Positions 15,376 through 23,731 of a DNA stretch of 52,456 nt are shown one piece after another. The notes beneath the pieces were generated by a model. It was given only the letters and a program-made list of their open reading frames with translations, made no database searches and was not told where the DNA came from. Position 1 is the stretch's first letter. Every line of letters starts with the position of its first letter. Source of the stretch: CAZGUG01 sp964625335 (GTDB taxonomy: Bacteria > Bacillota > Clostridia > Ch29); assembly GCA_964625335.1 (NCBI GenBank), contig CAZVBE010000015.1:1-52456 (forward strand), written 5' to 3'. The position numbers were made by a program, and so were the translations under genes.

Positions 15376-16462
15376 ACTGTTTCACCTCTTCTTCATATAT
15401 CCTCGCATCCTCTTCGCCGGCAAGTACCCTGCAGGCACCCTCCGCGAGGGCCTGCATCTCATCCTCCCCCGGATAAACCCTGACCGGGGCAATAAAGCCT
15501 GTCATATCAGTTATAATGGAAACCAGTTTTTGCGAATGGGCAAGGCCTCCGGTTAGTACTATATAGTCAATCCTTCCCTTTAACACGGTGGCCATGGCTC
15601 CTATCTCCTTGGCTATCTGGTATGCCATTGCCCTGAAAATAAGCTCTGCCTCCTGATCGCCCTGGTCTATTCTCTTCTCAACTTCCCTGGCATCGTTGGT
15701 ACCAAGGTAGCCCACCAGGCCCGCTTTTCCTATAAGCTTCTTTTTCAATTCCTTTTGAGTATATTTTCCTGAAAACGCAATCTTGACCAGGGAGCCCGTC
15801 GGCACCCCGCCGGCTCTTTCAGGTGAAAAGGGGCCGTGGTCGTTTGCACAATTGACATCTATAATCCTTCCGTCTTTAAGCGGCGCTACCGATATCCCAC
15901 CGCCCAGATGAACCATTACCATTCTCATTTGGCCCAGGGGTTTTCCTTCTTCCTTGGCAACTCTGTAAGCCACCGCTTTTATATTCAGTGCATGGGATTT
16001 TGCTACCCTTTGCACCTCCGGAATGCCGGAAATCCTGGCAATATCCTCAAACTCGTCCACAGTGACCGGGTCCACAATAAAGGCAGGTATTCCTGTCCTG
16101 TCAGCTATTCCCTTTGCCAGCATTGCCCCGAGGTTTGAAGCGTGCTCTCCCCTTGTGGCTGCTTTAAGGTCATCAACCATTGCCTGGGTGACCTTGTAGG
16201 TTCCGCTGGGTATTGGAGCTAACAAACCCCCCCTTGCGACCACGGCGGTCAGGGTCTCCAATTCTATGCTATTTTCCTTAAGCCAGTTTAAGATAATTTC
16301 GAATCTGTACCCGTATTGGTCGGCTATCCTTCCCAGTTTGTCCAATTCTTCAACCGAATGGGACAGATTTTTTTGGAGTGTGTTCTGGTTATCCTTGAAC
16401 AGCGCTACCTTGGTTGATGTCGATCCCGGGTTAATTGTCAGAATATAACCACCTGTTTTCAT
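15368..16462 (-). CDS. buk: Butyrate kinase (paralogue 2), first gene of the operon
   Basis: This 364-residue butyrate kinase begins YILTINPGSTSTKVALF and contains HLGGGISVAPLKDGRIIDVNCA and IVLTGGLAHSQK, the same landmarks as the paralogue at 13385-14461 but with clear divergence. AAGGAGGG precedes ATG 16462. A sigma-54-type promoter about 40 bases upstream makes it the first cistron of a predicted eight-gene operon (buk, ptb, buk, ATPase and four oxidoreductase genes). The product is ATP plus a short or branched-chain fatty acid. Confidence 0.94.
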   Translation of the reverse strand: MKTGGYILTINPGSTSTKVALFKDNQNTLQKNLSHSVEELDKLGRIADQYGYRFEIILNWLKENSIELETLTAVVARGGLLAPIPSGTYKVTQAMVDDLKAATRGEHASNLGAMLAKGIADRTGIPAFIVDPVTVDEFEDIARISGIPEVQRVAKSHALNIKAVAYRVAKEEGKPLGQMRMVMVHLGGGISVAPLKDGRIIDVNCANDHGPFSPERAGGVPTGSLVKIAFSGKYTQKELKKKLIGKAGLVGYLGTNDAREVEKRIDQGDQEAELIFRAMAYQIAKEIGAMATVLKGRIDYIVLTGGLAHSQKLVSIITDMTGFIAPVRVYPGEDEMQALAEGACRVLAGEEDARIYEEEVKQFD

Positions 16463-16501
16463 CCTTTCCCTCCTTTTATGTTTTCCTATGTTTATTTAAA
16501 C

Positions 16502-16517
16502 GCAAATATCATGCCAA
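16502..16517 (-). promoter_or_regulatory. Sigma-54 (-24/-12) promoter of the buk-ptb-vor operon
   Basis: On the minus strand the sequence TTGGCATGATATTTGC (16517-16502) fits the consensus TGGCAYR-N4-TTGC, with the invariant GG and GC correctly spaced. The start would be near 16490, giving a leader of about 28 bases before buk. A sigma-54 activator gene ends about 200 bases upstream. Confidence 0.85.
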
Positions 16518-16590
16518 TTACCTGGTAATTATTTAATGATTAAATATTATTTGCATTTATCGACATGTTTACCCTCACGCGGCAATTGGG

Positions 16591-16629
16591 CAAAAAACAA
16601 ACGGTCTGAATAGGCGGTATTCAGACCGT
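16591..16629 (-). terminator. Strong terminator after the sigma-54 activator gene
   Basis: Perfect 12-base arms (16601-16612 and 16618-16629) enclose a five-base loop. On the minus strand the hairpin is followed by TTTGTTTTTT (16601-16591). It separates the cdaA-cdaR-activator transcript from the buk operon. Confidence 0.9.
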
Positions 16630-16660
16630 AATCCTTAATGATAAGTACCAATATATATAT

Positions 16661-16720
16661 ACTGCAGGATGTTGCATGCATGATATTGCAAATTCATAGA
16701 TTTGTATGCAGACTATTGCA
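16661..16720. promoter_or_regulatory. Candidate upstream activator sites (clustered TGCA repeats)
   Basis: TGCA recurs six times in 60 bases (16663, 16673, 16677, 16687, 16707, 16717), several copies being 10 bases apart. One copy forms the palindrome TGCATGCA. The cluster lies roughly 170-230 bases upstream of the predicted sigma-54 start, where enhancer-binding proteins often bind. It overlaps the 3' end of the activator gene. This is a pattern-based guess. Confidence 0.3.
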
Positions 16721-18443
16721 GGTCAATTTTATATTTATCTAACTTATAATATAGGTTTCTTATCGAAATACCCATCTTTTTTGCTGCCACAGTTTTATTA
16801 TTCCCTTCTTCCCGCAGAACTTTTATTATATACTCCCGCTCGGTTTGGTCAAGCACCCTGTTGAGAGTAATGGAAGTATCTATTGGTCCGGAAGTATAAA
16901 TGCCTTCTGCCACATCAGTCTTGTCGGGTTTTCCGGCTATTATCTGAGGGAGATGCTCTTCCAATATTACCGTATCATTAAACTTCATATTGATAATTGC
17001 CCGCCCTAAAAAGTTCTCCAATTCCCTTATATTGCCCGGCCAATCGTATTGAAGCAGCCTTTGCTTTGCCCCGCCTGATATGTCCTGTATACTTCTGCCA
17101 TAGTCCTGGTTAAACCTTCGGACTATATGCAGGGCAAGGTGATATATATCTTCCTTCCTGTCCCGCAGCGGAGGTATCTTAAGAGGTATAACGTTAAGCC
17201 TGTAATACAGATCCTCCCTGAACCTGCCCGCATGCATGGCCTCTTCCAAATCAATATTGGTTGCGGTTATTATACGCACATCCACCGGAACGGAATTGGT
17301 TCCTCCCACCCTGATGATTTCCTTCTCCTGGAGTACCCTTAGCAGCTTTGCCTGGGTCCCAGCATTTATTTCCCCTATTTCATCGAGGAATATTGTACCG
17401 CCGCTGGCCACCTCAAACAGGCCCTTCTTTCCGCCCTTTTTAGCCCCGGTGAAGGCTCCTTCCTCATAACCGAACAGCTCGGATTCCAACAGCGACTCGG
17501 ACAATGCGGCACAGTTTACCCGGACAAACTGGTTAAACTTCCTTCCGCTGGCATTGTGTATCGCATGGGCAAACAATTCCTTACCGGTACCGCTTTCTCC
17601 CTGCAAAAGCACAGTGGCAGGGGTCTGGGCTGCTTTCTTGGCCTTTTCAATAACCTCCTGCATTTTCTGGTTCACGCTTACTATATCCTCAAAGGTATAC
17701 TTTGCCTCAAGTTTTCTTATTATCTGCTTTGCCTGGTTTAATTCATCGGTAAGCTTTTTAATCTCGGATATATCGTGAATCACGCCTACGCTGCCCCTCA
17801 ATTCGCCATCAACAACAATAGGCGCTGCATCGACAATCACTTCTTTTCTGGAGGGGCCCACCTTAAGTCTTGCGTTCCTTACCGGTCTTCTGGTTTCCAG
17901 CACCTTAAAATGGATGCTCTCGCCTTCGGCGATATCCACCGTAGCCGGTTGCCCTATCACATCCTTGCCGGACAACCCCGTAAGCCTTGTATAGGCAGGG
18001 TTCACCATAACCCCCAGGCCCTGCTGGTTTACCACAGATATTGCATCCTGGGTTGAATTAAATATAGCTTCAAGCATAATCTGTATTTCCTTGAGATTTG
18101 TAATTTGTGCAGCCAACTCCAGTATTTCACTTATATCCCTGAATACTGCCACAGCTCCTATAACATTCCCCTTATCATCCTTGACCGGCATCCTGTTGGT
18201 TATTATTCTGGTATTGCCAAGGGGCTGTTCCCTGTTTAGCTCCGCATTGCCCGTCTTTAAAACATAGGGCAGACGTGAATTGTCTATAACCTCCAAAACC
18301 GGTTTGCCCAACGCATCCTTTATTTTTACGCCTGTAAGTTTTTCGGCCGCTTTATTGAATATGGTTATTTTACTGTCTATATCCACTGCAATCATCGCAT
18401 CATGGGTGGAATTAAGTATAACCTCCAATTCTCTGTGCAACAT
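16713..18443 (-). CDS. Sigma-54-dependent activator (PAS-PAS-AAA+-Fis HTH)
   Basis: This 576-residue regulator has two PAS sensor domains (about 1-110 and 122-230), a sigma-54 interaction AAA+ domain (about 252-490) and a Fis-type helix-turn-helix (about 545-573). Walker A is GESGTGKE at 282-289 and the sigma-54 contact loop GAFTGA is at 329-334, both intact. It would remodel sigma-54 RNA polymerase, most likely at the buk promoter at 16502-16517, much as BkdR/BkdR-like activators control branched-chain keto-acid operons. It starts 18 bases after cdaR and ends at a strong terminator. The signal sensed by the PAS domains is unknown. Confidence 0.95.
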   Translation of the reverse strand: MLHRELEVILNSTHDAMIAVDIDSKITIFNKAAEKLTGVKIKDALGKPVLEVIDNSRLPYVLKTGNAELNREQPLGNTRIITNRMPVKDDKGNVIGAVAVFRDISEILELAAQITNLKEIQIMLEAIFNSTQDAISVVNQQGLGVMVNPAYTRLTGLSGKDVIGQPATVDIAEGESIHFKVLETRRPVRNARLKVGPSRKEVIVDAAPIVVDGELRGSVGVIHDISEIKKLTDELNQAKQIIRKLEAKYTFEDIVSVNQKMQEVIEKAKKAAQTPATVLLQGESGTGKELFAHAIHNASGRKFNQFVRVNCAALSESLLESELFGYEEGAFTGAKKGGKKGLFEVASGGTIFLDEIGEINAGTQAKLLRVLQEKEIIRVGGTNSVPVDVRIITATNIDLEEAMHAGRFREDLYYRLNVIPLKIPPLRDRKEDIYHLALHIVRRFNQDYGRSIQDISGGAKQRLLQYDWPGNIRELENFLGRAIINMKFNDTVILEEHLPQIIAGKPDKTDVAEGIYTSGPIDTSITLNRVLDQTEREYIIKVLREEGNNKTVAAKKMGISIRNLYYKLDKYKIDLQ

Positions 18444-18461
18444 ATACCGACCCCCAATATA

Positions 18462-19697
18462 CTACTGCTCGTTTTGCTCCTGGTCCAGGGCTGAAAGTTC
18501 TATCCCGGTCTGCTGCGGCTCCATACTTATGAGTTGCGCGCCCTCCGGCAGGTTTGCCTTTAGCGCAACGGTATGTTCCCCGGCGCGTAAGCCGTCAAGG
18601 GCAGCGGTTATTGAAATGTCATTTACTTCTATTGTGTCTATTATGCTCTGCCTGCCCTGGAGCACAATCCTTACAACGGGTTGTCCCTCTTCATCCGATA
18701 TCATCAGGTTCCTTCCGATGCCGGTGAAATTAATCCGGTCTATCGAAAATTCTTTGTTTATCCTTCTTTCTCCCCTGACATGAACGGTTATGGCGCTTAT
18801 ATTCCCAACCGGTGCTACCCCTTCGGGCATAATAATATCTACATTAATGCTGGTGTTTTCATTAATACCCGCCAATAAAACCGGCCGGGTCCTGACCGAA
18901 TGGATATCCTGCAGAAGGTCCTCTTCGCCGTATATCACAATTGTATCCCTGTTCTGGTAAATGTCGGTTATCTCCCATCCCTCATCCGGCTGACCTTCCA
19001 TAACCGGCTCTATGTTAACTTCCTTTGTCTTTCTGACGGGAATGGTAACCTCGACAACATTCGGGTTAACCGTAACCCCGGTAATGTCATTATTATCCGC
19101 ATCCACCGCTTTAACCGCCAGCACCTCCTGTATGTCGGAGGAGGCTCCCGATATCCTCATCGTCGCTGTCATAGCCCTTATATTGCCCAATAGGCTTTCG
19201 GGTCCGTTTACCAAAACCTCTCCCGGGGTAATTACCGGTTCCAGCGTAGTATAACCCTGCTGGGGATTTCCTTCGGCGGATACGATAACCGGTACCTGAA
19301 CATTCATGATTTGCTCCATGGTTACCTTGACAACCTTTGGATTAAAATCCACAAGCTCTATATTTGAAGGCAGTCCTCTTAATTCCACGGGAACATTGTT
19401 TACCCCCTTTTGGGTATGACCGCGAAGGTCGGCATCGGCAATAATTTCGCTGGCTTTTATTTCTGCAAGTACACTGCGTTTGCCCTGAAGGGTAACATCG
19501 ATTTTATAGTCCTGGGCATCCCTTACTATCAGTCCCGATGTATTAATGGCTTCGGTATTTATAAGCCGGACGGGTACATCCTTAATATTCCTGTATTCCA
19601 TCGGGTTCTGCTCACTGGCAACATACAACCACAGGGCTACGGCAAACAAAATCGAGATTATACGGGTATTAATTTTTTTGTTTAACATCCTGGACAT
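18462..19697 (-). CDS. cdaR: YbbR-domain protein, regulator of diadenylate cyclase
   Basis: This 411-residue protein has a short cytoplasmic start, one N-terminal membrane helix (about 11-26) and repeated extracytoplasmic YbbR domains. CdaR proteins bind CdaA and tune c-di-AMP synthesis in the cell envelope. GGAGGG six bases upstream sets the start at ATG 19697, inside the end of cdaA (29-base overlap). The usual next gene, glmM, is missing; a sigma-54 activator follows instead. Confidence 0.92.
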   Translation of the reverse strand: MSRMLNKKINTRIISILFAVALWLYVASEQNPMEYRNIKDVPVRLINTEAINTSGLIVRDAQDYKIDVTLQGKRSVLAEIKASEIIADADLRGHTQKGVNNVPVELRGLPSNIELVDFNPKVVKVTMEQIMNVQVPVIVSAEGNPQQGYTTLEPVITPGEVLVNGPESLLGNIRAMTATMRISGASSDIQEVLAVKAVDADNNDITGVTVNPNVVEVTIPVRKTKEVNIEPVMEGQPDEGWEITDIYQNRDTIVIYGEEDLLQDIHSVRTRPVLLAGINENTSINVDIIMPEGVAPVGNISAITVHVRGERRINKEFSIDRINFTGIGRNLMISDEEGQPVVRIVLQGRQSIIDTIEVNDISITAALDGLRAGEHTVALKANLPEGAQLISMEPQQTGIELSALDQEQNEQ

Positions 19698-20517
19698 CTT
19701 TAACCCTCCATTTCAGAAAACCGCGGTACCTGTGTTCCTGTAGTTTGTATTGATTTGTCAGCATCTCCTTCAGAGTCTTAGCATCAAGATATCTTGACAG
19801 TCTTCCTTCTTCTGCAGTGGAAATCACTCCGGTCTCTTCGGATACGATAATTGCTATCGCGTCTGAGTTTTCTGAAATACCAAGTCCTGCCCTGTGGCGG
19901 GTGCCCAGCTCCTTACTTAGCCTCTTATTCTCTGTCAATGGCAACACGCATCCTGCCGAAGCTATTCTTTTATCCCTTATTATCACAGCACCGTCGTGCA
20001 TCGGAGTATTGGTTGCGAATATAGTTTGCAGCAGAGAAGATGTTACCATGGCATCCACCGTTATTCCCGTTTCTATAAACTCGCCAATTCCGGTTTCTCT
20101 CTCAAGGACTATCAGGGCGCCGGTCTTTTTTTTGGCCAGGGCTTGTACCGCCAATGTTATTTCATCTATCAGCAGCCTGGTTTCCTTATCCAGAGCTTCG
20201 TTTTGGGGTTTACCCAAAAGTATGCCGCCCCGCCCGAGGAATTCCAGCGCTCTTCGCAGCTCGGGCTGGAACACTATAAGCAGGGCTATTACACCCACCG
20301 TCATAGTATTTCGCAAAAGCCAGTTTACCGTATACAGCCGGAAAAAACCGCTTGCCCAGGTAGCAAATACCAGGACAAAAATACCCTTGACAAGCTGCTC
20401 TGCTCTGGTTTCACGGATTAGCATGAAAAGCCTGTAAGTAACATAGGCAATTACTCCCATATCTACTACATCCCATATAGTAATGCTCATTATTATATCC
20501 TTCAACTGCATAGCCAT
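19669..20517 (-). CDS. cdaA: Diadenylate cyclase CdaA (c-di-AMP synthase)
   Basis: This protein of about 282 residues has N-terminal membrane helices (about 17-85) and a DAC domain. The catalytic motifs DGA (175-177) and RHR (207-209, within LGTRHRAGLGISE) are intact. It makes cyclic di-AMP from two ATP at the membrane, a messenger controlling potassium and osmolyte uptake and wall homeostasis. ATG 20517 is chosen because GAGG lies eight bases upstream; a GTG nine bases earlier is an alternative. It is the first gene of a cdaA-cdaR-activator unit. Confidence 0.96.
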   Translation of the reverse strand: MAMQLKDIIMSITIWDVVDMGVIAYVTYRLFMLIRETRAEQLVKGIFVLVFATWASGFFRLYTVNWLLRNTMTVGVIALLIVFQPELRRALEFLGRGGILLGKPQNEALDKETRLLIDEITLAVQALAKKKTGALIVLERETGIGEFIETGITVDAMVTSSLLQTIFATNTPMHDGAVIIRDKRIASAGCVLPLTENKRLSKELGTRHRAGLGISENSDAIAIIVSEETGVISTAEEGRLSRYLDAKTLKEMLTNQYKLQEHRYRGFLKWRVKDVQDVKQKN

Positions 20518-20591
20518 ATTGTGCACCTCAAATATTTTGAAAAACTTTGCATAGTATATTTTCTACTATTGTATATATTTTTCCTCCTTTA

Positions 20592-20621
20592 ATTATATAT
20601 TAAATACAAAATTAAATACAA
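20592..20621 (-). promoter_or_regulatory. Possible cdaA promoter
   Basis: On the minus strand TTGTAT (20621-20616) is followed after 18 bases by TATAAT (20597-20592). The -10 box is perfect and the -35 box is weaker. The rest of the 320-base gap between cdaA and the response regulator holds only AT-rich sequence and the repeat at 20784-20808. Confidence 0.4.
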
Positions 20622-20783
20622 AATTTTATGAAAACCCTGCGTTTTGTCTGTTATTTTTAATATCAATACCGTATTATGATAAACTATATTAAGAAATTCC
20701 CATCCGTACGTGAAATTTGTAAGACGGAAAACGATAAGCGGACAGTGGCCGGATACTGCGGCATGTGGTCAGTGAAACAGTGA

Positions 20784-20808
20784 AACAAAAAGAACCGTCC
20801 CTGTTGTT
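20784..20808 (-). repeat. Dispersed GGGACGGTTCT repeat, single inverted copy
   Basis: These 25 bases are the exact reverse complement of the core of the three tandem copies at 29091-29198. The copy lies about 30 bases before the response-regulator start. A second short tandem, AGTGAAACAGTGAAAC, sits directly beside it. Confidence 0.85.
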
Positions 20809-20837
20809 TTTTGTTTTGTTGGTTAGGAGGTTATACT

Positions 20838-21527
20838 GTGAAGGTTTTATTGGTAGACGATGAAAAGCTGCTGGTCAAGGGTCTTAAGAGTAGCCTGGAA
20901 GTCCATGGATTTACCGTTGCCACAGCTTACAGCGGCAGCGAGGCCCTTGCTAAATTCAACAGTGAGGTTTTCGACCTGATAATCCTTGACCTTATGCTGC
21001 CACAAATAGATGGAATGTCACTGTGCAGAATGTTCAGGGAACGGTCCGATGTCCCCATAATCATGCTCACCGCCCGGGACGATCATCTGGATAAAATAGC
21101 AGGCCTGGACACCGGAGCGGATGATTACATGACAAAACCCTTTAACACCATGGAACTCATAGCCCGCATAAGGGCTATACACCGGCGGATACAGAAAGCC
21201 CGGGAGCTTTCCAAAAGCATTGTTGCAGGAAACCTTGAACTGGATCGGGATTTGCAGAAAATAAAGGCAGATGGCCGGGAAATACCGCTGACCGCCAAGG
21301 AGTATCAATTGCTGGAAGCGTTTATGAGTAACCCCGGAAGAATTTTCAGCAGGGAAAAGCTTTATGAGATGATCTGGGGGGAGGAAGGCTTTGATACCCG
21401 TACAATAGACGTCCATATCAGAAATATAAGGGAAAAGATAGAGGATGACCCTTCCAACCCGGTTTACATCAAAACAAAGTGGGGCAGCGGTTACTATTTC
21501 GAAAAGGGAGACAAGACCAATGTTTAA
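20838..21527 (+). CDS. OmpR/PhoB-family response regulator
   Basis: This 229-residue regulator has a receiver domain (acidic pocket Asp7/Asp8, phosphoacceptor Asp51 in LIILDLMLP, TAR and KPF switch motifs) and a C-terminal winged helix (about 130-229, ending GSGYYF). GTG 20838 is the start, with TAGGAGG seven bases upstream; an in-frame upstream extension lies in the repeat. It overlaps the histidine kinase by eight bases, so the pair acts together. Target genes are unknown, though the GerMN lipoprotein follows. Confidence 0.95.
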   Translation: MKVLLVDDEKLLVKGLKSSLEVHGFTVATAYSGSEALAKFNSEVFDLIILDLMLPQIDGMSLCRMFRERSDVPIIMLTARDDHLDKIAGLDTGADDYMTKPFNTMELIARIRAIHRRIQKARELSKSIVAGNLELDRDLQKIKADGREIPLTAKEYQLLEAFMSNPGRIFSREKLYEMIWGEEGFDTRTIDVHIRNIREKIEDDPSNPVYIKTKWGSGYYFEKGDKTNV

Positions 21528-22911
21528 GAGCCTGCGTACCAGACTGATACTGGTCTATTCTTTCATAATTCTTATAACAATATTTACGGTGGATGTTCTT
21601 ATTCTCAGTAACTACTTTCAATCCCGGTTTGAGGAAAGGGCCATCACCTATTTTACCTATGGAAACATTGCTGCTAACATCGTGTCCCAAAATCCGGACG
21701 ATATGTTGTATATATCCCGGATCCTGGAACAGTATACCGCCACCACCGGAGCCCGTTTTTTACTGATAAATACAAGTTCTGTAGTAGCCGCCGACAGTGC
21801 CAACCGTTACACAGGACAGCCGCTCACAAACCCCCAAATCAGGGAAGCCCTTGCAGGCAGCGTTTCCCGGGCCGTATATGAAGGGGAAAACAAAATTTTG
21901 CAGCTGGCGGTTCCTATTACTTCGGGCAGCAAGGATAACATGCAGGTAAACGGCGCAATAATGGTATCGGTTAATATCGATGAACTGTTTACGGCCTACG
22001 AAGCCCTGCGCCTGAGGGTTCTGGTGATTTCCCTTTTGGCAGGCCTTTCGGGCATATTTTTCAGTTTTATTGCCGCCTATCGTCTTTCAAGCCCTTTAAA
22101 TAAGCTGATAACTTTTTCGAAAAGGCTTTCCCGGGGCCACCTGGGAGAAGAGATTAAAATAAAAAGAAACGATGAAATAGGGCAACTGGCGGATACCATA
22201 AACTCAATGAGTGCGGAACTTCACCGTATCGAAGCCAACCGCCGGAAGTTCATAGGTGATGTCTCCCATGAGCTCAAAACCCCCCTTGCCTCCATTAAGG
22301 CGCTGGTTGAAGCCCTGATGATAGGCCAAAAATCCCCGGAGGGCCACATGGAATTCCTCGGCGATGTTGTAACCGAGGTGGACAGGCTTTCCGCCCTTAT
22401 TTCCCGGCTTCTTACCTTAACCCGGCTTGAGGAGGAAACCCTTAACAGGGAATATGTATGTGTTTCGGACATAGTAAAGGACACCGTCAGGGTTCTAACT
22501 CCGCTGGCCGCGTCCCACAATGTGAATATCAAGAATGACGCCCAAATGGATATAAGGGTTATGTGCGACAAAAACCTTGTCAGGGAAATGCTGGTCAACC
22601 TTTTGGATAACTCAATAAAATACAGGGATAAACACAAAGCTGTAAACAGGATTGAACTAAAGGACTTTCGCATCCACAACACATACAGGCTGGAAATATC
22701 AGATAATGGAATAGGCATTCCCGAGGGTGACCTTCCCCGTATCTTTGAAGGCTTTTTCAGAAGCGAGCCTTCCCGTAGCAGGGAAATAGAAGGTTACGGG
22801 ATGGGCCTGACAATTGTGAAACGAATAATTTCCCTGCATGGATGGGATATCTCGGTTAAAAGCCAACCCGGGAACGGAACGGTTATTGTCCTGATAATTC
22901 CTTTGAGTTAA
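21520..22911 (+). CDS. Membrane sensor histidine kinase (HAMP-HisKA-HATPase)
   Basis: This 463-residue kinase has two membrane helices (about 8-30 and 165-187) flanking an extracytoplasmic sensor domain, then HAMP (about 188-240), the dimerisation domain with phosphoacceptor His250 in DVSHELKTPL, and an ATPase domain with NLLDNSIKY, DNGIGIP and GYGMGLTIVK. It phosphorylates the regulator encoded just upstream. The layout resembles PhoR/ResE-type kinases, but the ligand cannot be inferred. Confidence 0.95.
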   Translation: MFKSLRTRLILVYSFIILITIFTVDVLILSNYFQSRFEERAITYFTYGNIAANIVSQNPDDMLYISRILEQYTATTGARFLLINTSSVVAADSANRYTGQPLTNPQIREALAGSVSRAVYEGENKILQLAVPITSGSKDNMQVNGAIMVSVNIDELFTAYEALRLRVLVISLLAGLSGIFFSFIAAYRLSSPLNKLITFSKRLSRGHLGEEIKIKRNDEIGQLADTINSMSAELHRIEANRRKFIGDVSHELKTPLASIKALVEALMIGQKSPEGHMEFLGDVVTEVDRLSALISRLLTLTRLEEETLNREYVCVSDIVKDTVRVLTPLAASHNVNIKNDAQMDIRVMCDKNLVREMLVNLLDNSIKYRDKHKAVNRIELKDFRIHNTYRLEISDNGIGIPEGDLPRIFEGFFRSEPSRSREIEGYGMGLTIVKRIISLHGWDISVKSQPGNGTVIVLIIPLS

Positions 22912-23001
22912 GACATTCTTTAGAACCCCTTAACACTCTCTTTACAATTAAAGGCTAATATATAATTATAAACACACCTTAATAACAGGAGGTATACCAA
23001 A

Positions 23002-23556
23002 ATGAAAAAATATTCGATACTTATTTTAGCCTTAATAATAGCCCTTATGGCGGTGGGATGTCAAAAACCTTTGAAAGGCAATGACCAGGGGGAGCCCCAT
23101 CCCGGAGATACCATAATAACCCCCGACCCGCAGGGAGAGACCGTTGAGCTAACCCTATACTTTGCCAACACTGAATACGCAATGACCGGAGATGAGAAAC
23201 TGGAAAAGCTGCTTACCGAAAAAAGGCAGGTGACCGTGACAAACAAGTCCCTGGCTGAAACTGCAATGGAAGAGCTGATTAAAGGGCCCGAAGGAGAAGA
23301 TGCCTCGGAAGTTATTCCATCAAAGGTTGAATTGATAAGTGTTGAAGTGGCAGACAACATAGCCTATGTCAATTTCTCAAGCACTAATATGGGCGGCGGG
23401 TCCCTGCAGGAGTACTACCTTATAGACTCGGTTATTATGACCTTAACGGAATTGGAAGACATCAATGCAGTACAATTCCTGGTGGACGGCAAAAAAACCG
23501 AATCCCTTATGGGACATATATACACCATGGATCCTATGGGCAGAAACGGACAATAA
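23002..23556 (+). CDS. GerMN-domain lipoprotein
   Basis: This 184-residue protein has a lipoprotein signal ending LMAVGC with Cys20 as the lipidation site, then a GerMN domain (about 48-175) with TLYFANTEY at its start. GerMN domains occur in the spore germination/sporulation protein GerM and in other envelope lipoproteins. Only one domain copy is present, whereas GerM has two, so a specific sporulation role is not certain. GGAGGT precedes ATG 23002. It lies 90 bases after the histidine kinase. Confidence 0.85.
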   Translation: MKKYSILILALIIALMAVGCQKPLKGNDQGEPHPGDTIITPDPQGETVELTLYFANTEYAMTGDEKLEKLLTEKRQVTVTNKSLAETAMEELIKGPEGEDASEVIPSKVELISVEVADNIAYVNFSSTNMGGGSLQEYYLIDSVIMTLTELEDINAVQFLVDGKKTESLMGHIYTMDPMGRNGQ

Positions 23557-23582
23557 ATGTCCCCGATTGATAAACCGGATGT

Positions 23583-23616
23583 ATGAAAGGGGCAGTACAT
23601 AAACTGTCCCTTTCAT
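23583..23616. repeat. 14-base inverted repeat after the GerMN gene
   Basis: Arms at 23583-23596 and 23603-23616 pair over 14 positions, with one G-U in the RNA and a six-base loop. No T-run follows, so it is not a classical terminator. It may be a REP-like palindrome or an RNA-stabilising 3' hairpin. Confidence 0.7.
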
Positions 23617-23731
23617 GTATTACTGCCATTATTTGAAAGCAGGGATTCGGAATAACTAATAGAATTGTCTACAGAGACAAAAACAGGCTTGCGATAGTAT
23701 TCCACAGGCTAAATAATGCATGGAGGATACC

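Noticed and set aside
16502..16517. Chance match to the -24/-12 consensus
   Set aside because: The invariant GG and GC and the spacing all fit. It lies in the right place before an operon with a sigma-54 activator next to it, so I kept it as a promoter.
23583..23616. Intrinsic terminator of the GerMN gene
   Set aside because: There is no T-run on either side of the hairpin, so I list it as an inverted repeat only.
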